A DNA stretch of 48,307 bases from Novosphingobium rosa NBRC 15208 (GTDB lineage Bacteria > Pseudomonadota > Alphaproteobacteria > Sphingomonadales > Sphingomonadaceae), in assembly GCF_001598555.1 (NCBI RefSeq), contig NZ_BCZE01000062.1:1-48307 (forward strand). The letters run 5' to 3'. Of the stretch, positions 8,514 through 15,896 are shown piece by piece; the stretch's first letter is position 1, and every line of letters starts with the position of its first letter. A program made the translations under genes and the position numbers. The notes under the pieces were generated by a model. It made no database searches. It worked only from the letters and a program-made list of their open reading frames with translations, and was not told the DNA's origin.

Positions 8514-11209
8514 CTTTTTCCCGCCGCGATACGCTGAAACTCTCCAGCCTGCTGCCCGCCGCCGCCATGCCAACAGCCGCATGGAGCGCTCCCGCCAAAG
8601 CCCCCGCGCCGGTGGCGTTGCACTGGCTGGAAGGCACGCCGCACATGGATCTGGGCCAGACTTTGGGCGTGGCCTGGCCGCGCGGCACGCTGCCCCGCAA
8701 CACCGGCTTTGCGGTGCAGGCCAACGGCAGCGCCCTCCCCGCGCAAAGCTGGGTGACAGCGACATGGCCCGACGGCTCGATCAAATGGACCGCCCATGCC
8801 CTGCCGATCCCGCAAGGCCCCGCTCCCGATGGCTTGCAGGTGATCCCCGCCGCCCGCCCGGCAGCGCCGGTTGAACGGGTGACGGTTGAGCAGAGCGCCA
8901 ATGGCGCCCGCGTCACCTGCGGCGGCGTGGTGTGGGATTTTGCGAGCAGCGGGCAGGCGCTGATCCGCTCGGCCAGCATCGGCGGCAAGCCGGTGCTGGG
9001 GCCGCTCACGCTGGTGGGCGCCATGGCGGAGGGCCCGGATGGCGCCCGCACGCCCTTTACCGGCACCGTCACCCGCCTCACCATCGAGCAGAGCGGCCCG
9101 ATCCGCGCGGTGATCAAGGTGGAAGGCCTGCACCGCCCCGATGCGAAAGCCACCCTGCCCTTCACAGTGCGCTTCTACGCCTATGCTGGCGCGCAGCATC
9201 TGCGCATCGTGCATAGCTTCATCTATGACGGCCAGCCCGAACACGACGCCATCGCGGGCCTTGGCCTCAGCGCCGCCGTGCCGATGCATGACGCCCCGCA
9301 TGACCGCCATATCCGCCTCGCCACCGATGGCGCGCTGTTCGCCGAAGCCGTCCGCCCGCTGACCGGCCTGCGCCGCGATCCCGGCGCGGCTTTCCGCCAT
9401 GCCCAGACCCATGGCCAGCCCGTGCCCCCGCTCGCCCAGATGAGCGCCGCCGTGCGCGACAAGCTGCAATATATCCCCACGTGGTCGGACTTCCGCCTCG
9501 AACAGTCCAGCGCCCATGGCTACACCATCGAAAAGCGCACCGAGGCGGGCCATGCCTGGATCGGCGCGCAGGAGGGAGGCCGTGCGCCGGGTCTGGCCTA
9601 TGTCGGCGGAGCAAGCGGTGGCGCCGCCATCGCGCGGCGCTGGTTCTGGGAGACCTACCCCTCGGCCTTGGCCGTGGACCATGCCGCCAGCGACACCGCC
9701 AGCCTCACCGCATGGCTGTGGAGCCCGCAGGCCGCCCCCATGGACATGCGCCCCTGGCGCGGCGTCAACGGCATGGAGGGTTATGACGCGCAAAACGCCG
9801 GGCTCGACATCACCTATGAGGATTACGAACCCGGCTGGGACAGCGCCACCGGCATCGCCCGCACCGCCGAGCTGACGCTCTGGGCCTGCGCCGCCACCCC
9901 CGCCAATGAGGCCATCGTGGCCATGGCTCAGGCCAATACCGCAGCGCCGCGCCTGATGGCCGATCCCGCCGCCTTGCATGCGGCTCAGGTTTTCGGTGAT
10001 TGGTCCTTGCCGGATCGTTCCGGCCCCAACCGCACCGCCATTGAAAACCAGCTCGCCAATCTGGTCGATTTTTACAGCGGGGAGGTCGATCGCCGCGCGT
10101 GGTATGGGTTCTGGAACTTCGGCGATGTGATGCACACCTATGACAGCGACCGGCACGTCTGGCGCTATGACATCGGCGGTTTCGCCTGGGACAATTCCGA
10201 ACTCTCGCCCGATCTCTGGCTGTGGTTGCAGGCGCTGCGCACCGGCGCATCCCAGCCATGGCGTCTGGCCGAGGCGATGACCCGCCACACCAGCGAGGTC
10301 GACACCTATCATATGGGGCGCTTCGTGGGCCTGGGCACCCGTCACGGCGTGCAGCATTGGGGCGACAGCTCGAAGCAGCCACGCGTTTCCAACGCCATTT
10401 ACCGCCGGATCTATTACTACCTCACCGCCGATGAGCGCGTGGGCGATCTGATCGCCGACATGGCCGATTCAGACCGCACGCTCGATCATGTCGACATCGG
10501 CCGCAAGGTGCCCGGCGCCAAGGCCTACAGCGGCCCGCCCGGCACCTTCGATATGGGCTTCGGCCCCAGCTGGACGGCGGTGGCCGGCAGCTGGCTCACC
10601 ATGTGGGAACGCACCGGCGAGAAGCAGTGGCGCGACCGTCTGGTGGCGGGCATGAGCAGCATTGCCGCGCTCAAATTCGGCTGGATGGCGGGCGGCGCGC
10701 CCTATGATCCGAAGACGCACAGTTTTTCCGGCCCCGGCGATCATATCGCGCTCCAGCATCTCTCCGCCGTCTTCGGCGCAGTGGAGGTCAATGCCGAGCT
10801 GATCCAGCTGATCGACCTGCCCGCCTACAAGCAGGCGTGGGTCGATTTCTGCCAGTGGTACAACGCCCCCAAGGAAGAATTTCTCGCCAAATTCGGGCCG
10901 CCCTTCGGCGCGCGCAACCTGCGCGAGGCCTATGCCCGCATGACCGCCTATGCCGCCCGCGCCAGCGGCAGCAAGGCCTTGATGAAGCGCGCGGTGGAAG
11001 AGTTCTACTCCGGCGATCAGGGCCTTGGCACATGGGATCACGATCCGCGCCATAGGGTGGATGGCGTGCTGGAGTGGCCTCAGGTCTCCACCAATGCCTC
11101 GGCGCAATGGGGGCTGGCGGCGATCCAGATGCTGGCGCTCGCCCCGCAGGAGCTGGAGGCGATGGCCATCCCGCCGCACCACTCCAGCGCTCAGGAACCG
11201 CGCCACTGA
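8510..11209 (+). CDS. Exo-rhamnogalacturonan lyase family protein (PL26/YetA-like)
   Basis: Large exported protein of 899 residues. The N-terminus MTFSRRDTLKLSSLLPAAAM carries an SRRxxLK Tat motif and ends near AAWSAPA. The next roughly 90 residues (PVALHWLEGTPHMDLGQTLGVAWPRG) match the N-terminal RIFT-barrel domain of the PcRGLX/YetA family, and the C-terminal half is helix-rich and toroid-like (YDSDRHVWRYDIGGFAWDNSE, HYNAPKEEF-type segments). Family members release unsaturated galacturonosyl-rhamnose from the end of the rhamnogalacturonan-I backbone by beta-elimination. It is translationally coupled to the DUF6250 gene. Exo-lyase activity is known for the fungal founding member and is inferred here. 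Confidence 0.83.
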   Translation: MTFSRRDTLKLSSLLPAAAMPTAAWSAPAKAPAPVALHWLEGTPHMDLGQTLGVAWPRGTLPRNTGFAVQANGSALPAQSWVTATWPDGSIKWTAHALPIPQGPAPDGLQVIPAARPAAPVERVTVEQSANGARVTCGGVVWDFASSGQALIRSASIGGKPVLGPLTLVGAMAEGPDGARTPFTGTVTRLTIEQSGPIRAVIKVEGLHRPDAKATLPFTVRFYAYAGAQHLRIVHSFIYDGQPEHDAIAGLGLSAAVPMHDAPHDRHIRLATDGALFAEAVRPLTGLRRDPGAAFRHAQTHGQPVPPLAQMSAAVRDKLQYIPTWSDFRLEQSSAHGYTIEKRTEAGHAWIGAQEGGRAPGLAYVGGASGGAAIARRWFWETYPSALAVDHAASDTASLTAWLWSPQAAPMDMRPWRGVNGMEGYDAQNAGLDITYEDYEPGWDSATGIARTAELTLWACAATPANEAIVAMAQANTAAPRLMADPAALHAAQVFGDWSLPDRSGPNRTAIENQLANLVDFYSGEVDRRAWYGFWNFGDVMHTYDSDRHVWRYDIGGFAWDNSELSPDLWLWLQALRTGASQPWRLAEAMTRHTSEVDTYHMGRFVGLGTRHGVQHWGDSSKQPRVSNAIYRRIYYYLTADERVGDLIADMADSDRTLDHVDIGRKVPGAKAYSGPPGTFDMGFGPSWTAVAGSWLTMWERTGEKQWRDRLVAGMSSIAALKFGWMAGGAPYDPKTHSFSGPGDHIALQHLSAVFGAVEVNAELIQLIDLPAYKQAWVDFCQWYNAPKEEFLAKFGPPFGARNLREAYARMTAYAARASGSKALMKRAVEEFYSGDQGLGTWDHDPRHRVDGVLEWPQVSTNASAQWGLAAIQMLALAPQELEAMAIPPHHSSAQEPRH

Positions 11210-11216
11210 TGGCGCG

Positions 11217-11245
11217 CCCTGCCGGCCTTGCTCTGGCCGGCAGGG
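11217..11245. terminator. Bidirectional hairpin between convergent genes
   Basis: CCCTGCCGGCC (11217-11227) pairs perfectly with GGCCGGCAGGG (11235-11245) around a 7-base loop. It lies in the 44-base gap between the lyase (+) and the SGNH esterase (-). No T-run is present on either side. Confidence 0.6.
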
Positions 11246-11253
11246 CCTTGCGC

Positions 11254-12450
11254 TTACCGCAGCAGGTTGAGCGGCACGGCCTTGGCCATCGCCGTAAAGC
11301 CCGCATCATTGGGATGCAGATGATCGCCCGAGTCATAGGCCGGAGCAAAGGCCTGCGGGTCCGCCGGATTGCGCACCGCCGCGTCCAGATCGACCATGCC
11401 ATCGGCCTCGCGCTGGCTGCGGATCCAGGCATTGACCTTGGTCCGCTGCTCCTCGCCCCATGCCGACCAGTAGCCCGCGCCCTTGTAGGGCAGGATGGTG
11501 GCGAGCAGCACCTTGATCCCGTGGTCATGCGCGCGCAGCACCATCTGGCGATAGGCGTTGATCAGCGCCACCGCATCAAAGCTGGCCTGCTGGCCGGTCT
11601 GAAACGCGCCGCCGATGTCGTTCACGCCCTCCAGCACGATCACATGGCTGACGCCGGGCACGCCCAGCACATCGCGGTCGAACCGCGCCAGAGCGCCGAT
11701 CCCCGCCCCATCCTGCAGCACCTTGTTGCCCGAGATGCCCTGATTGGCCACGCCGACCTGGGTCATCCCCGCCTGCTGCAACCGCCCGGCCAGCTGATCG
11801 GGCCAGCGGCGGTCCGAATCCACCGTGGCGCGCACGCCATCGGTGATCGAATCGCCAAAGGCCACCACGCTGCGCAAGGGCTTGGCGGAGATGACATCGA
11901 TGCCCGAAACCAGAAAGCGCCGCTGCATCGCATTGGCGCTGGTCAGTTCCGGCGCGGTGGTCTGGTCGCCGGGGGCCAGCAGCGTGTTGGCGGCGGCATA
12001 GCCATGGAAGCTCCACGGCTGCTGCCCGGCGGCCAGATGGATCGAGATCGCCACGCGGGCCAAAGGCGGCAGCGCCATTTTCACCACATCGCTGACCATC
12101 GGCGCATGGGCCGGGATCACCACCGCCGGGCGGTCGCCCACGGTCACGCGCTGGCTGGTCCCGGGCAGGATGCGGCCCGCGGCATCGACCTGCGCCACCT
12201 CGATATGATCGATCAGCAGAGGATTGGGCGAATCGCTGTTGTCGAAGGTGAGGCGCAGACTGTCTCCGCCCACCGACAGGCGCATGATCTGGCGGATGGT
12301 GGTGTCACCCAGCGGCGGCAGGGCGGAGGCGCCGTTCACAGTGGGCACCGCCTGCATCGCCGCGCTCCAGCTGCGCGCGGTTCCGGCCAGCGCGGGGTTG
12401 GCCACGGCCAGAAGCGCCATTGTTGTCAAAGTGGTGGTGATGCTGCGCAT
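11254..12450 (-). CDS. SGNH/GDSL esterase, XynE-like
   Basis: Exported esterase of 398 residues. ATG at 12450 is preceded by GGAGAG and opens a signal peptide (MRSITTTLTTMALLAVANPALAG); the frame extends further upstream but without leader character. The N-terminal part (TIRQIMRLSVGGDSLRLTFDN) is the beta-rich domain found in XynE-like SGNH proteins. The catalytic domain shows block I GDSITDG, NQGISGNKVL, block III LEGVNDIGG and block V DHLHPND, so the Ser, Asn, Asp and His are all present. XynE-like enzymes are usually acetyl or acyl esterases acting on plant polysaccharides. It diverges from the GH105 gene and shares its regulatory region, which supports a role in deacetylating pectic fragments. 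Confidence 0.9.
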   Translation of the reverse strand: MRSITTTLTTMALLAVANPALAGTARSWSAAMQAVPTVNGASALPPLGDTTIRQIMRLSVGGDSLRLTFDNSDSPNPLLIDHIEVAQVDAAGRILPGTSQRVTVGDRPAVVIPAHAPMVSDVVKMALPPLARVAISIHLAAGQQPWSFHGYAAANTLLAPGDQTTAPELTSANAMQRRFLVSGIDVISAKPLRSVVAFGDSITDGVRATVDSDRRWPDQLAGRLQQAGMTQVGVANQGISGNKVLQDGAGIGALARFDRDVLGVPGVSHVIVLEGVNDIGGAFQTGQQASFDAVALINAYRQMVLRAHDHGIKVLLATILPYKGAGYWSAWGEEQRTKVNAWIRSQREADGMVDLDAAVRNPADPQAFAPAYDSGDHLHPNDAGFTAMAKAVPLNLLR

Positions 12451-12537
12451 GGGTTTTCGTCTCTCCTGTGCGGGGGCACTTATGCGGCCCCTTGTGCCGC
12501 ATCGGGGCTTTACCCGCAAAGCATATCCCGCAAGATG

Positions 12538-12600
12538 TTGACGGGACTCTTTGTATCATATATCGCAACAACGTATCACATAGAACAATAACGATCCCAC
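12538..12600. promoter_or_regulatory. Divergent promoter with candidate shared operator
   Basis: The region lies between the SGNH esterase (-) and GH105 (+). CATATATCGCAACAA (12557-12571) is identical to 29400-29414, and both copies continue into a TCACA-A/T-rich string and then AACGATC. TTGACG (12538-12543) and the TATATC inside the motif could serve as -35/-10 for GH105, although their spacing is short at 15. Operator function is inferred from the repeat. Confidence 0.5.
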
Positions 12601-12639
12601 CCACCGGCGGATCGCTCATGGCCAGGAGCTTCCCTCATC

Positions 12640-13743
12640 GTGACGCAACAGAGTTTGAACCGCCCCCATCTAATCGGTCTGATCGACCGGTTGATGGACA
12701 ATCTGGTTTCGATCGAGGATACGACCGGCGAGTTCCTGCTGCGCCTGGAAGACGGGCGCGTGATCGACACCAAGGGCTGGAACGGCTGGGAATGGACCCA
12801 TGGCATCGGCCTGTTCGGCATGTGGCGCTATGTGGAGCAGACCGGCGATGAGAAGGCGCTGGGCATCATCCACCAGTGGTTCGCCGACCAGCTGCCGCGC
12901 GGCACCACCAAGAACATCAACACCGTCTCGCCCTTTCTGACGCTGGCCTATCTCTATGAGCGCGATCCCCGCCCCGAATGGCGCGCGCATCTGGAGGAAT
13001 GGGCCGCCTGGCTGATGGCCCCCGACGGCCTGCCCAAAACCGAGGACGGCGGCTTCCAGCACATCGTCTACAATGACGAGAACCCCGGCGAGCTGTGGGA
13101 CGACACGCTGATGATGAGCGTGCTGCCGCTGGCCCGCATCGGCCTGCTGCTGGACAAGCCCGAGTATGTGGAAGAAGCGCGCCGCCAGTTCCTCGTCCAT
13201 ATCAAATATCTCTTCGACACCAAGACCGGCCTGTGGTTCCACGGTTGGGACTTTGGCGGGCGGCACAATTTCGCGCGGGCGCTGTGGGCGCGCGGCAATT
13301 GTTGGATCACGGTGGCCATCCCCGAGATCATCGAGATGCTCGCCCTGCCGCAGGGCGATGCTTTCCGCACGTTCCTGGTCGATACGCTGGCGGCGCAGGT
13401 GTGCACGCTGGACGCCACGCAGGATGCGGCGAGCGGGCTGTGGCATACGCTGGTCGACGATCCGAGCTCCTATCTGGAGGCTTCGGCCACGGCGGGCTTT
13501 GCCTATGGCATCCTGAAGGCCGTGCGTCTGGGCCTGCTGCCCGCCGACTATGAAGCCGTGGGGCTGAAGGCCGTGCAGGGCGTGATCGACCATATCAATG
13601 AAGCCGGTGAACTGACTCAGGTCAGCTTCGGTACGGCGATGGGCGATAGCTTGCAGTTCTATAAGGATATCGCGCTGACCTCGATGCCTTATGGGCAGTC
13701 TCTGGCGATCTGTGCGCTGGCCGAGGCTTTGCATCGGGTTTGA
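12640..13743 (+). CDS. GH105/GH88-type unsaturated rhamnogalacturonyl hydrolase
   Basis: Cytoplasmic (alpha/alpha)6-barrel enzyme of 367 residues without signal peptide. It hydrates the double bond of delta-4,5-unsaturated galacturonosyl residues left by pectin lyases, releasing rhamnose and 5-keto-4-deoxyuronate. Family features visible are GWNGWEWTHGIGLFGMWRY near residue 46, NINTVSPFLTLAYLYE, ENPGELWDDTLMMSVLPLAR with the conserved DD, and RGNCW near 223. The start is GTG 12640, with CAGGAG about 11 bases upstream. It lies divergent from the SGNH esterase and close to CE12, PL22 and PL26-like genes, completing a rhamnogalacturonan-I pathway. Separation of GH105 from GH88 rests on overall resemblance to YteR/RhiN-type proteins. 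Confidence 0.9.
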   Translation: MTQQSLNRPHLIGLIDRLMDNLVSIEDTTGEFLLRLEDGRVIDTKGWNGWEWTHGIGLFGMWRYVEQTGDEKALGIIHQWFADQLPRGTTKNINTVSPFLTLAYLYERDPRPEWRAHLEEWAAWLMAPDGLPKTEDGGFQHIVYNDENPGELWDDTLMMSVLPLARIGLLLDKPEYVEEARRQFLVHIKYLFDTKTGLWFHGWDFGGRHNFARALWARGNCWITVAIPEIIEMLALPQGDAFRTFLVDTLAAQVCTLDATQDAASGLWHTLVDDPSSYLEASATAGFAYGILKAVRLGLLPADYEAVGLKAVQGVIDHINEAGELTQVSFGTAMGDSLQFYKDIALTSMPYGQSLAICALAEALHRV

Positions 13744-13756
13744 AGAAGGAAGGATA

Positions 13757-13791
13757 GATGCGAGGGGGTTACCCCCTCGCGCTCCCATGAA
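13757..13791 (+). repeat. Palindromic repeat, copy A
   Basis: GCGAGGGGG (13760-13768), loop TTA and CCCCCTCGC (13772-13780) form a perfect 9-bp stem, preceded by GAT and followed by GCTCCCATGA. The same unit occurs inverted at 14952-14986 and directly at 34437-34470. It stands 14 bases after the GH105 stop and may also end that transcript. Confidence 0.8.
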
Positions 13792-14066
13792 TGTCCATGT
13801 TGTGCTCTATCGATCGGGTCGGCACATGTTGGGAGCGCCGCGGGATTGAAGGCCTGTGGCACTTTCTTGCTGCTTGATTAACCTTAAGGTAGCCGCCTCT
13901 TTGTCTATTCCAATTGTAAATCCAGAACAGGCGCAACAACAGTTCGGTCGGCAATGTGCTATTGCCCTGTAATCTCAAGCTGCTATTTCATCCTCCACGA
14001 CATTTGATGGAAACCTGATGTTACGCTGCATGTTCGGCGCAACAGCCAGTTCAAAGGATGATTCGC
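13792..14066. other. AT-richer intergenic stretch before the cassette
   Basis: About 275 bases with clearly lower GC than the flanking pectin genes. I see no credible gene. The strings TTAACCTTAAGG and CTTTGTCTATTCCAATTG and several imperfect stems are present, but no clear promoter can be named. It presumably holds the promoter of the NlpC/P60 gene and shares its distinct composition. Confidence 0.4.
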
Positions 14067-14486
14067 ATGGGTGCGGTTGAAAAAGCATCAGGTCTTGGAA
14101 GGCCGGAGATCGTGGCTGCCGCCAAGGCGACCTATGAAGCTGCCAAAGGCAAAAAATACACCTGGGGCGGCCATAGCACCAAGGGTTTCGACTGCTCCGG
14201 CTTCGTCAATTACACGCTTTGGCAGGCCAACCCCAGCGTGGGCGTCCATTTCATCACGGCAGCCCAACTGTTCAACGACAACCGCTTCACCGAGGTGACC
14301 GATCCGCAGCCGGGCGATCTGATCGGCTTTCGCAAGGGGCCAGGCATCAGCCATGACCATGTCGGCATCGTCTATGACGCGGACCACTGGATCGGCTCGC
14401 AATCCTCGACCGGCGTGGCTCCGGTGACCTTCTCCAATCCCTATTGGAGCACGAAACCGCACTTTTTCCTGAGGTTGAAGTACTGA
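14067..14486 (+). CDS. NlpC/P60-fold cysteine peptidase, possible antibacterial effector
   Basis: Protein of 139 residues comprising one NlpC/P60-like domain and no signal peptide. The nucleophile lies in FDCSGFV (C43), PGDLIGF marks the central strand (about 82-88), and the catalytic His lies in SHDHVGIV (H98). YTWGG before the Cys is typical of cell-wall gamma-D-Glu-diamino-acid peptidases and amidases. ATG 14067 has AAAGGA 8 bases upstream; ATG 14058 has no room for one. Its stop overlaps the next start (TGATG). Size, missing leader and a coupled exported partner resemble type VI secretion amidase effectors such as Tae1. A housekeeping or phage-derived hydrolase is the alternative. No secretion gene is nearby. 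Confidence 0.85.
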   Translation: MGAVEKASGLGRPEIVAAAKATYEAAKGKKYTWGGHSTKGFDCSGFVNYTLWQANPSVGVHFITAAQLFNDNRFTEVTDPQPGDLIGFRKGPGISHDHVGIVYDADHWIGSQSSTGVAPVTFSNPYWSTKPHFFLRLKY

Positions 14487-14911
14487 TGGCCACCCGTCTG
14501 CGCGCAGCCGGGGCGCTGGCCCTGCTCCTTATCACCGCACCCGCCATGGCGGCGGGGACGGCGTCACCCTTCTGGCTGAAAAGCTGGACCGTCAAAAACG
14601 TGCGTGGCGATCTGGGCGCCGACACCACGCGCGAGATCCTCAACAAGACGATCACGCTGGGCGACAAGACCTACACCGATCCGCTGTCCAGCGATTGCAA
14701 ACAGTCGCTGAGCTATGCGGATATCAAACTGCGGCCGTCAGCCGGGCTGAAACAGCATTTCGGCGCGAGCTGGAGGTTTCCGAAGCTGCCCGGCAAGGTC
14801 TGGTATGGCTGGGTGCGCTGCGACGGCGCCAATGTGGAACCCTTCGCCTTCGTGGATAAAACCCACGCCTATGTCTTCTACGAAAACGGCGCGGTGATCG
14901 AACTGAACTGA
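14486..14911 (+). CDS. Small exported protein, possible immunity partner
   Basis: Protein of 141 residues of no family I recognise. It begins with a signal peptide (MATRLRAAGALALLLITAPA, cleavage near AMAAG), so it should be periplasmic. The mature part is about 118 residues, contains two Cys (SSDCKQ and VRCDG) that could form a disulfide, and several aromatic residues (FWLKSWTV, VWYGWVRC, HAYVFYENG). The start overlaps the NlpC/P60 stop by one base, giving tight co-expression. Periplasmic location and coupling to a wall hydrolase without leader fit an immunity protein. This role is inferred from gene order alone. Confidence 0.8.
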   Translation: MATRLRAAGALALLLITAPAMAAGTASPFWLKSWTVKNVRGDLGADTTREILNKTITLGDKTYTDPLSSDCKQSLSYADIKLRPSAGLKQHFGASWRFPKLPGKVWYGWVRCDGANVEPFAFVDKTHAYVFYENGAVIELN

Positions 14912-14951
14912 CTTCAGGATCGAAAGCGAGGCTTGGTCAACGCCGGAAGAC

Positions 14952-14986
14952 ATCATGGGAGCGCGAGGGGATGATCCCCTCGCATC
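14952..14986 (-). repeat. Palindromic repeat, copy B (inverted)
   Basis: GCGAGGGGA (14963-14971), loop TGA and TCCCCTCGC (14975-14983) form a perfect 9-bp stem. Flanks TCATGGGAGC on the left and ATC on the right make it the reverse complement of copy A at 13757-13791. It lies between the cassette and the convergent CE12 gene and may act as a bidirectional terminator. Confidence 0.8.
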
Positions 14987-14998
14987 TTCCTTTGCTGC

Positions 14999-15787
14999 TT
15001 AATGACAGGCGTAATTCCCCAAAGCCGCCTTCCTTTCCAGATCCGGCCTCTGGGCCATCACCAGAGAGGCGGCGGGCACACTCAACCCCGCCAGCTGCTC
15101 GGCCACCAGATTGGCCATGGCGCGGGCGCCCAATTCGTTGAAATGGGTGTCGTCATGCTGGCCCTGAGGGAAGGCGGGATAGGCTCCGGCGGCAAGGCTC
15201 ATGTAGTATTTGCGCGCACCTTCGGGCCCCATGCGGTCGATCATGTTGCGGGATGCGCCTTCAAGGTCGATCAGCGGGGTGTTGGTGCTGGCGGCCAGTT
15301 CACGCATCACGGCGGAATATTCAGCGAAATCGGCCTTCGATTTGCCCTGTTCATCGAAATTGCGGCGGGCCACTGGCGTGACCAGCACCGGATTGGCCCC
15401 GGCCCCGCGTGACTGCCAGATCATGCGCAACAGATTGTCGCGGAAAAGGGCGGGGTCAGCGAAGCGCTCGGGCTTGGCCTTGGTGGCGTCATTGTGACCG
15501 AACTGGATCAGGACGGTGTCGCCGGGCCTGATCTCCGCCATCAGGCGGTCCCAGCGGCCTTCGGCGATAAAGCTTTTGGTCGAGCGCCCGCCGATGGCCC
15601 GGTTCAGCACCACAGCGCCCGGCTTCATCCCGCAGGCGAGGAACTGGCCCCAGCCTGCTTGCGGATAATGCACCACATCATAGGTCTGCACCGTGGAATC
15701 GCCTGCGACCAGAATGCGCGGGGCAGGCGCTTCCTGAGCCTGCGCGGTGCTTGCCATCAGCGCCAGAGCGCCAAGCCAGATCCTCAT
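14999..15787 (-). CDS. Rhamnogalacturonan acetylesterase (CE12)
   Basis: Exported esterase of 262 residues that removes acetyl groups from galacturonic acid in rhamnogalacturonan-I. A signal peptide (MRIWLGALALMASTAQAQEA) precedes LVAGDSTVQTY with the nucleophile Ser, then GRSTKSF, the block III QFGHND and the block V DDTHFN with Asp and His, the set expected for CE12. GAGG and AAGG purines lie just before ATG 15787. It follows the GPH symporter gene in the same direction at about 90 bases, separated by a strong terminator-repeat element, so it may have its own promoter. The SGNH family is certain; CE12 rather than another SGNH subfamily is very likely. Confidence 0.92.
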   Translation of the reverse strand: MRIWLGALALMASTAQAQEAPAPRILVAGDSTVQTYDVVHYPQAGWGQFLACGMKPGAVVLNRAIGGRSTKSFIAEGRWDRLMAEIRPGDTVLIQFGHNDATKAKPERFADPALFRDNLLRMIWQSRGAGANPVLVTPVARRNFDEQGKSKADFAEYSAVMRELAASTNTPLIDLEGASRNMIDRMGPEGARKYYMSLAAGAYPAFPQGQHDDTHFNELGARAMANLVAEQLAGLSVPAASLVMAQRPDLERKAALGNYACH

Positions 15788-15802
15788 GCCTTCACCTCAT
15801 CA

Positions 15803-15849
15803 GAGCGTTTTCAAGCCGGGCAGAAGGCCCGGCGGCTCGGAAAACGCGG
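15803..15849. repeat. Double-stem extragenic repeat, copy 1
   Basis: Outer arms GCGTTTTC (15805-15812) and GAAAACGC (15840-15847) enclose an inner hairpin GCCGGG (15815-15820)/CCCGGC (15828-15833). The same architecture recurs at 48212-48258 with nearly the same sequence and at 33867-33914 with compensated substitutions. Confidence 0.75.
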
Positions 15850-15861
15850 TCAACAAAAACA

Positions 15862-15896
15862 GAGAGGTCGATCCGATCACATCGGGTCGACCTCTC
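15862..15896 (-). terminator. Intrinsic terminator of the GPH symporter gene
   Basis: GAGAGGTCGA (15862-15871) pairs with TCGACCTCTC (15887-15896), continued inward by six more pairs (one G-T) to a CAC loop, giving a stem of about 16 bp. Read leftward it is followed by TGTTTTTG. The hairpin contains the last codons and the stop (15877-15879) of the symporter. The core GATCCGAT-CAC-ATCGG is shared with the hairpin at 48275-48307. Confidence 0.8.

Noticed and set aside
13757..14986. Insertion sequence
   Set aside because: The inverted repeats resemble IS ends, but the interior encodes no transposase and I see no target-site duplication.
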